Under the pieces are notes generated by a model that saw nothing but the letters and a program-made list of their open reading frames with translations, was not told where the DNA came from and made no database searches. 64,000 nucleotides of DNA from Lentimicrobium sp. GTDB taxonomy: Bacteria; Bacteroidota; Bacteroidia; Bacteroidales; Lentimicrobiaceae. The stretch covers positions 56,235-120,234 of the forward strand of contig JAMLHF010000005.1 of NCBI GenBank assembly GCA_023957275.1, written 5' to 3'. Both the position numbers and the translations under genes were made by a program. Positions within the stretch are counted from its first letter, which is position 1, and each line of letters starts with the position of its first letter. Positions 27,879-37,058 of this stretch are shown one piece after another.

Positions 27879-28973
27879 ATGAACAGAGTAATGGTACTTA
27901 CCGGTGGCGGCGACTGTCCGGGACTAAATGCGGTAATCCGCGCCATCGTAAAGCGAGCCGCCCGCGAAAAAGACTGGGAAGTTGTGGGTAGTATTGAAGC
28001 CTTCAATGGTATTCTGCGTGAACCTACTGAAATTGTTGTGCTTGACGAAAAAGCCGTTTCCGGAATTCACTACCAGGGTGGCACCATCATACAAACTACC
28101 AACAAGGGAGGTCCTTTTGCCTGGCCCGTTAAGCAGAAAGACGGTTCATTCATTGCCGTCGACCGCTCCGACGAGATGATCAGAAAGATTCAGTACCTAG
28201 GAATTGACGCGGTGATCAATATCGGCGGTGACGGATCTCAGCGGATTTCGCAGGCTTTATTTGAAAAAGGGCTGAATATCATCGGAGTGCCCAAGACCAT
28301 CGACAATGACCTGTCTGCCACTGATGCAACCTTCGGTTTTCAGACTGCGATTCAGATTGCAACTGAAGCGGTTGATAAACTGGTTACCACTGCTGCCAGC
28401 CATAACCGCGTGCAGATTCTGGAAGTGATGGGCCGCAACGCCGGCTGGATCGCGTTGAACGCTGCAGTGGCCGGTGGCGCTGAGATATGCCTGCTGCCTG
28501 AGTTTCCCTACGATATCGAAAAAGTAATGGAACGGATTGAGAAACGTTTCGATAAAGGCCGCGGTTTTGTAAATATTGTGATTGCAGAAGGTGCGCGCAA
28601 CATCAAAGGGGATCTTGTAGCCGAAAAAAGCCAGGAAGTTGGCTATGCCAATGTAAAACTGGGTGGAGTTGGGTTCCGGTTTGAAGAGGAATTGAAAGCC
28701 GCCGGTTGTGAGCACAGCATTCGCACAACCGTGCTTGGTCACCTGCAAAGGGGCGGCGTTCCCATTGCCTACGACCGGGTGCTGGCTACCCAATATGGGG
28801 TTAAAGCTTTTGAGCTTGTGCTAGCCGGTGAATTCGGCCGTATGGTTTCGTACCGTCATCCCTACATCACTTCCGTTACACTGAAAGAAGCGATTCAGAA
28901 GCCTAATCTTGTGGATTCTGATACCGCGCTGATGAAAACCGCCCGTGGCATCGGAATCTGTTTCGGCGATTGA
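27879..28973 (+). CDS. pfkA: 6-phosphofructokinase
   Basis: This 364-residue enzyme phosphorylates fructose-6-phosphate to the 1,6-bisphosphate in the cytoplasm. It has GGGDCPGLN at the N-terminus, GGDGSQ at 116-121, PKTIDND at 139-144 with the catalytic aspartate, and MGRNAGW. The nucleotide-specificity positions are a glycine (G119, equivalent to residue 104 of E. coli PfkA) with a lysine (K139, equivalent to 124). Glycine at the first position speaks for ATP rather than pyrophosphate; lysine at the second is shared with pyrophosphate enzymes. This Gly/Lys mix is known from the group III enzymes. It is divergent from mgsA and ends at a strong terminator. Confidence 0.95.
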   Translation: MNRVMVLTGGGDCPGLNAVIRAIVKRAAREKDWEVVGSIEAFNGILREPTEIVVLDEKAVSGIHYQGGTIIQTTNKGGPFAWPVKQKDGSFIAVDRSDEMIRKIQYLGIDAVINIGGDGSQRISQALFEKGLNIIGVPKTIDNDLSATDATFGFQTAIQIATEAVDKLVTTAASHNRVQILEVMGRNAGWIALNAAVAGGAEICLLPEFPYDIEKVMERIEKRFDKGRGFVNIVIAEGARNIKGDLVAEKSQEVGYANVKLGGVGFRFEEELKAAGCEHSIRTTVLGHLQRGGVPIAYDRVLATQYGVKAFELVLAGEFGRMVSYRHPYITSVTLKEAIQKPNLVDSDTALMKTARGIGICFGD

Positions 28974-28999
28974 TGCCGGGAGAGAAGAGCCCATTAAAA

Positions 29000-29047
29000 C
29001 AAATGCCTGAATGACCGTTCGCGGCAGTTCAGGCATTTGCATTTTTT
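29000..29047. terminator. Terminator between pfkA and the CotH gene
   Basis: A perfect 12-bp stem (CAAATGCCTGAA/TTCAGGCATTTG) encloses a smaller CCG-TTCG-CGG hairpin with a UUCG tetraloop, and six T residues follow shortly on the plus strand. It separates two convergent genes. Confidence 0.88.
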
Positions 29048-29068
29048 GGTGTTCCGTTGCGCCCCGGG

Positions 29069-31318
29069 TTAATTTACCAACAGTTTGGCAATGCCACCGG
29101 TGGCGCTTTTTACAAGATAAATGCCCGGTTTAAGACTGCTGATATTTATACTGCGGCTTGTAACGGATGGAATTACTTCTCTGCCACACAGATCGTAAAC
29201 GGAAATGTCCAGTGCTTCTGTCAGGTATAGGCTACCTGTGTTGTTAGGATTCGGAAAAATAATTAGTCCGGGTATATGAATTTCATGGATGCCTACCATG
29301 CTGTTGGTGCTTCCGGGTGTCGGATGGTCAAAAAACTTCCATTCCGATGCACCATCGGTCACCCTGCCCATGGATATGTTGGTTGACTGATTGGTGTATG
29401 TAATGCCATCGATGAGCGCAAATCCGGACGCTTCATTGTCGAAAATTCCGATCTCTTCATTGTCTTTATCAAGTTTATAGGGGGTGTGCATGCTTCCTTG
29501 AGCTGGCTGACCATCGGCCCATATAAGGAGGTAGCCGCCGGCCGCGATGGTGGTATCGGGGAATGCCCATTTTACCGGGTTGTCCAGGTTGTCACTCAGG
29601 TACTTGTCACCCAGCCACACCGGCTGACCGCCGGCGTTATAGATCTCAATCCAGTCGTCGTACTCACCGTATTCATCTGCGATGGTCGAGCTGTTGCTGG
29701 CCATAAACTCATTGATATAGAGCATTAGCGGGTTGAGTGCCGGAATGGTGTACTCAACGGCATCGCAGGGCCGGGAAACGGTAACCTGATTGTTGTCAGT
29801 CGCTCTTATTCTGAACTCCAGCAATGTGCTGGCATCCATCCCGCTGAGTGTAGCGATGAACGTTCCGCCGCCGGATGTGGTTTTATTGATCAGTCCGTTT
29901 TCAGTCATGGTCTTTTGCTGCCAGTCGCCACCATTTATCCTGTACTCGAGCGTCACAGAATTCAGGTTTTCGTCTTCCGCAAAGGCAAGGATCCTGCATT
30001 CCTGAAAGGGGAGGGGCGCATTGTGCCGGATATATCTGATCATGGGCGGGGCGTTCAAATTCAACGCCTGGTCCAGTGCTGAGGTGTTTCTTGTCTGCAG
30101 GTATGGCAGCAGCCCGATAGGCACATGCGCACCGGTTCCTGCTTCAAATGATTGGTTGAACGATGCAATCGTGTATCCATAGTCCAGCGGATAATAGGGG
30201 TCGGTTGCCACAAAGGGCTGCAGCCGGTCGCGGATTACAAACAGGTTGTCGAGGAAGTCCTGCCGTGAAGTGACCTGCTGAATGGCCTGCTTCAGGTAAT
30301 AAGTGAATTGTGCTTTGTAATCCGGTACCTGCATCAGGCGCGTAAAAAGAGGACGAGGTTCGGAAGGATGCGCCCAATTGTATATATTTCTTGTAGCCCA
30401 TTCAATCCCGAACCAATCGATGCCGAAAGTATTGTCCACATCGTAAGGGATGTATTCAAACAGCCCGGTGGCCGTGTTGTGATAAAGGTAAAAATTGTTT
30501 TTATTGTAGATATACCCGTCCCAGTTACCGGTAATTATATCTACAGCCGCTACTTTGAGGTAATCCTGCACATTAAAGACTTTTTCGAGGGCACACGGAA
30601 GTTGTTGGAGAGATGTGTTGTTGAGTACATCAATAAAGTGCGCCAGGTCGCTGTAATCATCCGCCTCTTCATTGATTTTAAGTTCATAGGCCCTTCGACC
30701 TCCTGATTCAAACTTGTAAAGGTCGGGGTTAGCCCCGCGGTAGGTCAGGTCCGCCGGATAAAGGCATTTGTATAGGTTACCGTCATTATTGCCAAACCAT
30801 GTTTTTGCAAATTCTTCATCGATGTGCTCAACATTTATATAAAGCCCGTGGTAGTTGCCGTTGATGTATACCTGAACATGGTTGTACCGCGGACCCGCCA
30901 GCGAACTTTGCCTGAGGATATCCCAGTAAATGCCCGCCCTGCTCACCGAAGGGTCATTATGCTCCCCGTTCAGGTTCAGTTTTTCAACGCCGTAATATTT
31001 TCTTCCGGATATAAAGGTGTTGAAGGAAATTTTAAAAGATTTCTTTTGTGAATACCTTGAGGTGTTGCCCCTGAGTCTGAACCCGATGTCGCGGATGGTG
31101 TCGTGTACATTGCCGTTGTCAAAAACGAAAACCGCCCTGAATTCGTGATCCGACTCCACATTGTCATAAATCCAGGTCAGGGTGTCGGGATGGATCAGCA
31201 CATCGATCCGCGGGACCGTTGATTTGATATATACTTCGCCATCGGCAGGAAATAATGGTTGTCCGTAAAGGTATGTGCAGGCGGTGATCAGAATAAGAAG
31301 AGAAGAAAATCTTTTCAT
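29069..31318 (-). CDS. CotH kinase-family protein with lamin-tail domain and T9SS sorting domain, secreted
   Basis: The 749-residue protein has a signal peptide (residues 1-19). The CotH-type protein-kinase-like domain spans about 30-370 and includes FRLRGNTSRYSQKKSFKI, KLNLNGEHNDPSVSRAG and the acidic YDVDNTFGIDW motif. Ig-like and linker regions follow, then a lamin-tail domain (INEFMASNSSTIADEYGEYD, about 535-660). The last 70 residues form a type A C-terminal sorting domain (IFPNPN, VYDLCGREV, LKPGIYLVK), so the protein should be exported by the type IX system and attached to or released from the cell surface. The target of the CotH domain is unknown. Confidence 0.92.
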   Translation of the reverse strand: MKRFSSLLILITACTYLYGQPLFPADGEVYIKSTVPRIDVLIHPDTLTWIYDNVESDHEFRAVFVFDNGNVHDTIRDIGFRLRGNTSRYSQKKSFKISFNTFISGRKYYGVEKLNLNGEHNDPSVSRAGIYWDILRQSSLAGPRYNHVQVYINGNYHGLYINVEHIDEEFAKTWFGNNDGNLYKCLYPADLTYRGANPDLYKFESGGRRAYELKINEEADDYSDLAHFIDVLNNTSLQQLPCALEKVFNVQDYLKVAAVDIITGNWDGYIYNKNNFYLYHNTATGLFEYIPYDVDNTFGIDWFGIEWATRNIYNWAHPSEPRPLFTRLMQVPDYKAQFTYYLKQAIQQVTSRQDFLDNLFVIRDRLQPFVATDPYYPLDYGYTIASFNQSFEAGTGAHVPIGLLPYLQTRNTSALDQALNLNAPPMIRYIRHNAPLPFQECRILAFAEDENLNSVTLEYRINGGDWQQKTMTENGLINKTTSGGGTFIATLSGMDASTLLEFRIRATDNNQVTVSRPCDAVEYTIPALNPLMLYINEFMASNSSTIADEYGEYDDWIEIYNAGGQPVWLGDKYLSDNLDNPVKWAFPDTTIAAGGYLLIWADGQPAQGSMHTPYKLDKDNEEIGIFDNEASGFALIDGITYTNQSTNISMGRVTDGASEWKFFDHPTPGSTNSMVGIHEIHIPGLIIFPNPNNTGSLYLTEALDISVYDLCGREVIPSVTSRSINISSLKPGIYLVKSATGGIAKLLVN

Positions 31319-31673
31319 TTTTCAGCAATTTACAGGGAAATAGTCCTTCATTTTATGCAAAGGTAGTTTATTCATAGTTGTAAAAGGGTTACAGGCAGCG
31401 ATGATCAAACCGTATTTTTACCGTATTGATGTAAATTCTGGTATCAATATGAAGATTTGACTCACTCCGGAAATGCAATTTGTTAAAAATTTGTTAAAAA
31501 TCTTAAATTTTCAACAGCGTAATATCAGATTAACAACCTGTAAAACAATACTATAAGACTCAAGGCGAAATAAAGTGTTTAAGAAAATATAAAAAACATT
31601 AAACATTATTTACGCAGACGGGTTTAATTATCGTCTAACAAATTAATTGAAAACTTAAACAAAACCTGATATC
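31319..31673. other. Divergent intergenic region between CotH and fasciclin genes
   Basis: The stretch is AT-rich. It contains the CotH -7 box (31358-31365), a tandem 11-mer TTTGTTAAAAA (31479-31500) and a small AGACG/CGTCT hairpin (31616-31636) in the presumed leader of the fasciclin gene. I cannot identify the fasciclin promoter with confidence. Confidence 0.4.
31358..31365 (-). promoter_or_regulatory. -7 promoter box for the CotH gene
   Basis: The minus strand reads TACCTTTG, 40 bases upstream of the CotH start. The -33 TTG is not evident. Confidence 0.5.
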
Positions 31674-32612
31674 ATGAAAACAAACTTCTTAAAATTTCGC
31701 TTTGCGGTTTTAGCCATTGCGGCTGTAACATTATTTGCTTCCTGCTCTAAAGACGATGATAATCCTGCACCTCCGGCAGAAATGCCAAAAGATATTGTTG
31801 AGGTGGCTGTTTCGGATGCCCGCTTTTCCATCCTTGTTGAAGCGGTCTCCAAAGCCAACCTTGTCAGCGCGTTGCAGGGCGACGGTCCCTTTACGGTGTT
31901 TGCTCCTACCAATGATGCTTTCAACGCTTTATTTGCCCAGTTGGGCGTAAGCGGCATTGCCGATCTGGATGCAGCGACCCTTACACCGATTCTTCTCAAT
32001 CACGTAGTTGCCGGTAATATCAAATCTTCGGATATCTCTACCGGATATGTTTCAACACTGAATGCAACCGATCCCGCTCAGTCCGGTGTTCAGGTGTTTG
32101 TGGAAAAAGGCAGCGGCGTTATGGTTGACGGCAGCAAGGTGATCATTGCAGATGTAATGGCGTCAAACGGTGTGATTCACGCCATAGACAAGGTGATTCT
32201 GCCTGCAAATGTTGTAAACCATGCAATCAATAATTCAAATTTCAGCATTCTGGTGCAGGCCGTTGTCAAGGCCGGGCTTGTGGAAGCACTCAGTGGAACC
32301 GGTCCGTTTACGGTTTTCGCACCCACCAATGATGCTTTTAATGCACTCTTTACTGCTCTCGGCGTCTCCGGAATCGATGCACTTACAGCCGAGCAACTCA
32401 CGCCCATTCTTCTCTATCACGTAGTTCCGGGCAATGTGCGTTCTAACCAGGTGTCCAGCGGCAGTGTGCCCACCCTTAAAGACGGAAGCAATCTGAATGT
32501 TAACGTAAGCAATATGGGTGTCAATATCAATGGTTCGGTGAATGTTATCGCCACCGATGTTCAGGGCTCCAATGGTGTGATCCACGTGATTGACGCAGTT
32601 TTGGTTCCATAA
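31674..32612 (+). CDS. Lipoprotein with two fasciclin (FAS1) domains
   Basis: The 312-residue protein has a lipoprotein signal peptide (lipobox LFASC, cysteine about residue 24) followed by an acidic SKDDDNPAPP linker, typical of Bacteroidota lipoproteins. Two FAS1 domains occupy about residues 40-175 and 180-312. Each contains GPFTVFAPTNDAFNALF near the first helix and an ILLxHVV motif near the middle. The two domains are closely similar, which points to an internal duplication. FAS1 proteins act in adhesion; surface display is inferred from the acidic linker. A strong terminator follows 22 bases after the stop. Confidence 0.92.
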   Translation: MKTNFLKFRFAVLAIAAVTLFASCSKDDDNPAPPAEMPKDIVEVAVSDARFSILVEAVSKANLVSALQGDGPFTVFAPTNDAFNALFAQLGVSGIADLDAATLTPILLNHVVAGNIKSSDISTGYVSTLNATDPAQSGVQVFVEKGSGVMVDGSKVIIADVMASNGVIHAIDKVILPANVVNHAINNSNFSILVQAVVKAGLVEALSGTGPFTVFAPTNDAFNALFTALGVSGIDALTAEQLTPILLYHVVPGNVRSNQVSSGSVPTLKDGSNLNVNVSNMGVNINGSVNVIATDVQGSNGVIHVIDAVLVP

Positions 32613-32634
32613 ATTATCTTATGGGATTATGGTG

Positions 32635-32664
32635 AAAGCCTGCCGGATTTCCGGCGGGCTTTTT
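32635..32664 (+). terminator. Terminator after the fasciclin gene
   Basis: A 12-bp GC-rich stem (AAAGCCTGCCGG/CCGGCGGGCTTT with one G-T pair) and a 4-base loop end in a T-run. This is a standard rho-independent terminator. Confidence 0.92.
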
Positions 32665-32685
32665 AGTTGATAATCATTTCTAAGA

Positions 32686-33444
32686 TCAATTTGCCGGGAG
32701 TGTAATTTCCTGACCGTCAATAAACTGCCTGATCACCCCGGATAGCAGTTTATAACCTTTGCCGTTAAGGTGCTCTCCATCAAATGAATAAAGGCTGTCA
32801 AGCTTATTCGTCCGTTTACAGAGTGTGTGATAAACATCAATGAATTCAGCATTATTTTCCCCGGCAATAATCCTGATTCTTTCATTTATTCCGGCAATAG
32901 AATCATTGCTTATTAAGGTATTGTTTGCGGGGATCATACTCATGCATAGTATTCCTGCATCAGGGCATTTATTCCGGATGGATCTGATAATCTGTTCATA
33001 GTATGACGAAATAGTGTCAATTGGCCTTTCAAAAACAAGATCCTTGGGATCCAGCATAAATATAATTTTTGAGGGTGAGGCATCTGTTACCTGATCCACC
33101 CTGTTGTATATTCCTATAATATCATCTCCTCCTATTCCCCGGTTTTTTATCAATGGATTTGAAAGCATTTCAGCCCAGTCGCAGTAATCGGCAATGCTGT
33201 TGCCTAAAATGATAATTGCGTTTGAATCGGCGGGCATTTCCCTGAATGTGCCGGTCTTCATTTTGTAATAAAAGCTTATATATGAGTTTGTACTGTATGA
33301 TTGGTGATTGAATCTCATCCTGAGATAGTTTATCCCGCCTTTCTTTTCAAAATGATTTGCAATCACCAGCAGCATGAAGGCATTCATGGCAAGTGAGACC
33401 CACAGAAGGACCTTGATTATCCGGTTATTGGATTTGATGTTCAT
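32686..33444 (-). CDS. SGNH/GDSL-type hydrolase, membrane-anchored
   Basis: The 252-residue protein has one N-terminal membrane helix (VLLWVSLAMNAFMLLVIANHF), probably an uncleaved anchor. The SGNH blocks are visible: block I IILGNSIADY (Ser in GNS), block II NRGIGGDD, block III MSMIPANN with the Asn, and block V DGEHLNGKGY with the Asp and His. It is likely an esterase or acetylhydrolase acting on a glycan or lipid outside the cytoplasm. The substrate is not predictable. It is convergent with the fasciclin gene. Confidence 0.82.
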   Translation of the reverse strand: MNIKSNNRIIKVLLWVSLAMNAFMLLVIANHFEKKGGINYLRMRFNHQSYSTNSYISFYYKMKTGTFREMPADSNAIIILGNSIADYCDWAEMLSNPLIKNRGIGGDDIIGIYNRVDQVTDASPSKIIFMLDPKDLVFERPIDTISSYYEQIIRSIRNKCPDAGILCMSMIPANNTLISNDSIAGINERIRIIAGENNAEFIDVYHTLCKRTNKLDSLYSFDGEHLNGKGYKLLSGVIRQFIDGQEITLPAN

Positions 33445-33647
33445 ACTGCAGGAGCTTTAAAGATCAACTTCTATCAAAAAACATTACAGATTTAGATGGT
33501 AAGTGAAGGGTGAGTATAGCAGTTAATAAGTTCAGATTTCTTTAAAAGTGATCATAGTATTAATCATTATCTCCTTCTGATACTGCTCCTTGGTAAATGG
33601 GCAGGTTAATGCAGGGGCTTCTGAAAATTGAGTTTATGATGCTCCCT

Positions 33648-33678
33648 CAAATATAGTGAATCTCATGGATTTTTGCAA
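33648..33678 (-). promoter_or_regulatory. Candidate promoter for the SGNH hydrolase gene
   Basis: On the minus strand TTG (33678-33676) is followed after 20 bases by TATATTTG (33655-33648). It would give a leader of about 200 bases. Confidence 0.4.
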
Positions 33679-33815
33679 AGATTTTCAGCAAATTCCGCAT
33701 AGTGACTTTTTATGATATAAAATCCGGAAGCGTTATTATTCGGGGGCTGATGCAGCAGGGAGCCAAACGCTGCAGGATAATATACTATCAGGATGAATAG
33801 AGTACTGATAATCCT

Positions 33816-33823
33816 TATCTTTG
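33816..33823 (+). promoter_or_regulatory. -7 promoter box for the GH65 fusion gene
   Basis: TATCTTTG is a full consensus match. Transcription would begin near 33830, which places an upstream ATG at 33831 at or before the transcript start and supports translation from 33867. Confidence 0.55.
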
Positions 33824-33866
33824 CACTGGTTTGTTAAATTTTAAACTTACACATAATCAGCAGACT

Positions 33867-36800
33867 ATGAAAAACAGACATTTTGATGCCGTGATTTTTG
33901 ATCTGGATGGAGTGATTACAAAAACTGCGCTGGTACACAGTTCGGCATGGAAAAAAATGTTTGACGATTATCTGAAAGAAAGGGAATCGAAAAAGGGCGA
34001 AACATTCCGGGAATTTACCCATGCAGGCGATTATCTTCCCTTTGTAGACGGTAAGCCAAGATATAAGGGAGTTCAGGATTTTCTGGCCTCCAGGGGCATA
34101 GACATTCCTTTCGGGGACCCTTCGGATACCCATGATATGGAAACCGTTTGCGGGCTGGGTAACCGTAAGGATTATGCATTCAATGAAATACTGAAGCGCG
34201 ACGGTGTGGGCGTGTATGAAAGTACCGTCAGGCTTATCAATGAACTGAAATCATCGGGAATCAGGGTGGGCGTTGCCTCATCAAGTAAGAATTGTGCTCC
34301 GGTACTTGAAGCAGCCGGGCTGTTGCATCTCTTTGAAACCCGTGTTGACGGAGTTGTTTCGGCTGAGTTGAAGCTGAAAGGCAAGCCTGAACCGGATATT
34401 TTTACCACTGCCGCGGATAATCTGGGCGTCTCCTATGGCCGGACGGTGATTGTCGAAGATGCCGTTTCGGGGGTGCAGGCAGGTCAGAAAGGCGATTTTG
34501 GCCTGGTAATCGGTGTTGCACGTGAGGAAAATGCTGTTGAGTTAAGACGTAACGGGGCGGATGTGGTGGTTGAAGACCTGGAAGCGGTCACCATTGACAG
34601 TATAAATGACTGGTTTCTCCACGGACTTGAGGATGACAAATGGTCGGTATCCTACCATGCCTATGAACCGGGTAAAGAGCGCACACGCGAAGCCCTGCTT
34701 ACGGTGGGCAACGGCTACTTCGGCACCAGGGGGGCCATGGAAGAAACTACTTCGAATCAGGTGAATAATCCGGGTACTTACATCGCGGGTCTCTATAACC
34801 GGCTTTCATCAAAAGTTGGCGACCGGATGATCGAAAATGAAGATTTTGTGAATGTTCCCAACTGGCTGCCTGTTACATTTCGCATCAACGACGGAGAATG
34901 GTTTGATTTCAACCGTACGGAATTCCTTGATTTTCATAAGCACCTCGATTTCAGGACGGGTGTTTTTACCAGAAAACTTATTGTCAGGGATGCGGATGGA
35001 AAGGTTTCAGAGATCGTTTCAAAGCGCATTGCCAGCATGGCTGATCCTCATGTCGCATCTCTTCAGTATCAGGTCACTCCGTTGAATTATAGTGGTAAGA
35101 TTACCATCAGGACTGGAATTGACGGCGATATTATCAATAGCAATGTTGAACGTTACAAGCAATTGAACCAGCAGCATCTGAAACCTGTTACCGAAGGTAT
35201 CGGGGGAGATACACTCTGGGTATGCGTCGAAACCGTGCAATCAGCCATAAAGGTGGCGGAAGCTGCATGCCATAATGTTTTTGTTAACGGAACTCCGGTG
35301 AAGGTTTCCGGCAGGCAATTTAAGGGCAGGAGCAGCGCATTTCTTGAATATGAGGTCGGCGCGGATCAGGGAACACCTGTAATGCTTGACAAATATGTGG
35401 CCATATTCACTTCCAAACATGACGATGTTAATGACCCGTTGGCTGAAGCTAAGGCTGCCGTTGCAGTGAATCCCGGGTTTGACCATGTTATGGCCCGAAG
35501 CAGCATGGCCTGGCGGGAATTATGGGAAAAGACAGATGTTGTGGTTGAAGGCAGCCGTATGGATCAGAAACTGATACGGCTTCACCTGTATCATCTTATG
35601 GTGTCAGCATCCCCTCACAATGCGCGCATCGACGCAAGTTATACGGCGAGGGGACTGCATGGCGAAGCTTACCGGGGACATATTTTCTGGGATGAGTTGT
35701 TCATACTGCCCTTCTACAATATGCATTTGCCTGAAACAGCCAGGGCTACATTGATGTACCGTTACAATCGTTTGCCGAAAGCGCGTGAATATGCTGCTCA
35801 GCATGGCTATAAAGGGGCCATGTTTCCCTGGCAAAGCGGAAGTGACGGCAGGGAAGAAACGCAGGTGGTTCATCTGAATCCGTTATCGGGTGAGTGGGGG
35901 GATGATTACAGTTCGCTGCAGCGCCATGTCTCACTGGCTATTGCCTATAATGTCTGGGAGTACTATCATACTACAGGGGATCTGGAGTTTCTTAAAAATT
36001 ACGGGGCGGAGATGTTTCTGGATATCTGCCGGTTCTGGATGGATAAGGCTCGGCTGAATCTTGTAACCGGCCGTTATTCCATATCCGGCGTGATGGGGCC
36101 CGATGAGTTTCATGAGCAATACCACGGTTCAACTGAAGGAGGGCTGACCGACAATGCATATACCAACATTATGGTAGTATGGGCCGTTGATAAAGCCTTT
36201 GAAATACTCGCACTTGCCGGAGATCATGCTGACGCTGTAAAAGCCGGACTTGGCCTTGACGATCGTGAGCTTGAGGCATGGAAACGGATTTCCAGGAAGC
36301 TGAATATCGTTATTTCTCCCGAAGGTATTATTTCGCAATACGACGGCTACTTCGGACTTAAAGAACTTGACTGGAACTATTACCGTCAGAAATACGGTAA
36401 TATCTACCGGCTGGACCGCATTCTGAAAGCGGAAGGGAAGTCGGCCGATGAGTTTAAGGTTGCCAAACAGGCTGATACCCTGATGACTTTCTATAATCTG
36501 GACGAATCGGAAGTAAGCCTGATCCTCGAGGAGTTGGGGTATTCTGTAAACCCCGGCTACCTGAAAAAGAACCTGGATTATTACCTCGCCCGTACGTCAC
36601 ATGGCTCTACCCTGAGCCGGGTGGTTCATGCCCTGCTGGCCAATATGAGCGGCGACCGCCGGCTCAGCTGGGAGTTGTATCAGGATGCGCTCAGCAGCGA
36701 CTATAACGATATTCAGGGCGGGACAACCGCCGAAGGTATCCATCTGGGTGTTATGGCGGGCACCATTCTTATTGCCATGCATGCCTATGCTGGTCTGAAC

Positions 36801-37022
36801 CTGAGGGGTGACCGGATCAGAATAAATCCAAACCTGCCGGAAGCCTGGACATCCATTGCTTTTGGATTTGAATTTCAGGGTAACTCACTGAAAATTAAGG
36901 TGAATACAGTGTCGGTAGAGGTTGTTGCAAACAAAATCAAATCTGACGAAGTTAAAATCGAGATAAATGGATCCGTGTATTCCCTTACCGGCGGTCAGGT
37001 TCTTAAAGTTGATTTGAAGTAA
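33867..37022 (+). CDS. Bifunctional beta-phosphoglucomutase (HAD) / GH65 disaccharide phosphorylase fusion
   Basis: This 1051-residue cytoplasmic protein joins two enzymes. Residues 1-250 are a HAD beta-phosphoglucomutase-like domain with FDLDGV (D12, D14), VASSSKN, GKPEPDIF and EDAVSGVQAG. From W259 (WSVSYHAYEPG) onward it is a GH65 phosphorylase: TVGNGYFGTRGAMEE, then the catalytic acid E747 in GPDEFHEQ, and a C-terminal beta domain. GH65 enzymes phosphorolyse maltose, trehalose, kojibiose or similar disaccharides to beta-glucose-1-phosphate, which the mutase domain turns into glucose-6-phosphate. I start at 33867 because the HAD family begins with this Met and the -7 box at 33816-33823 lies too close to the upstream ATG at 33831. 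Maltose is the favoured substrate because MalQ lies in the same block. Confidence 0.9.
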   Translation: MKNRHFDAVIFDLDGVITKTALVHSSAWKKMFDDYLKERESKKGETFREFTHAGDYLPFVDGKPRYKGVQDFLASRGIDIPFGDPSDTHDMETVCGLGNRKDYAFNEILKRDGVGVYESTVRLINELKSSGIRVGVASSSKNCAPVLEAAGLLHLFETRVDGVVSAELKLKGKPEPDIFTTAADNLGVSYGRTVIVEDAVSGVQAGQKGDFGLVIGVAREENAVELRRNGADVVVEDLEAVTIDSINDWFLHGLEDDKWSVSYHAYEPGKERTREALLTVGNGYFGTRGAMEETTSNQVNNPGTYIAGLYNRLSSKVGDRMIENEDFVNVPNWLPVTFRINDGEWFDFNRTEFLDFHKHLDFRTGVFTRKLIVRDADGKVSEIVSKRIASMADPHVASLQYQVTPLNYSGKITIRTGIDGDIINSNVERYKQLNQQHLKPVTEGIGGDTLWVCVETVQSAIKVAEAACHNVFVNGTPVKVSGRQFKGRSSAFLEYEVGADQGTPVMLDKYVAIFTSKHDDVNDPLAEAKAAVAVNPGFDHVMARSSMAWRELWEKTDVVVEGSRMDQKLIRLHLYHLMVSASPHNARIDASYTARGLHGEAYRGHIFWDELFILPFYNMHLPETARATLMYRYNRLPKAREYAAQHGYKGAMFPWQSGSDGREETQVVHLNPLSGEWGDDYSSLQRHVSLAIAYNVWEYYHTTGDLEFLKNYGAEMFLDICRFWMDKARLNLVTGRYSISGVMGPDEFHEQYHGSTEGGLTDNAYTNIMVVWAVDKAFEILALAGDHADAVKAGLGLDDRELEAWKRISRKLNIVISPEGIISQYDGYFGLKELDWNYYRQKYGNIYRLDRILKAEGKSADEFKVAKQADTLMTFYNLDESEVSLILEELGYSVNPGYLKKNLDYYLARTSHGSTLSRVVHALLANMSGDRRLSWELYQDALSSDYNDIQGGTTAEGIHLGVMAGTILIAMHAYAGLNLRGDRIRINPNLPEAWTSIAFGFEFQGNSLKIKVNTVSVEVVANKIKSDEVKIEINGSVYSLTGGQVLKVDLK

Positions 37023-37058
37023 GGGGGCGTAACTAACTGAATTAAAAAAATAATCAAG

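Larger units (their letters stand above)
33445..33866. other. Divergent intergenic region upstream of the GH65 fusion gene
   Basis: About 420 AT-rich bases. I find a minus-strand promoter candidate (33648-33678) and a plus-strand -7 box (33816-33823). No coding frame or hairpin is supported. Confidence 0.4.

Noticed and set aside
31479-31500. Two tandem copies of TTTGTTAAAAA
   Set aside because: A low-complexity AT-rich sequence with only two copies; no functional signal can be supported.
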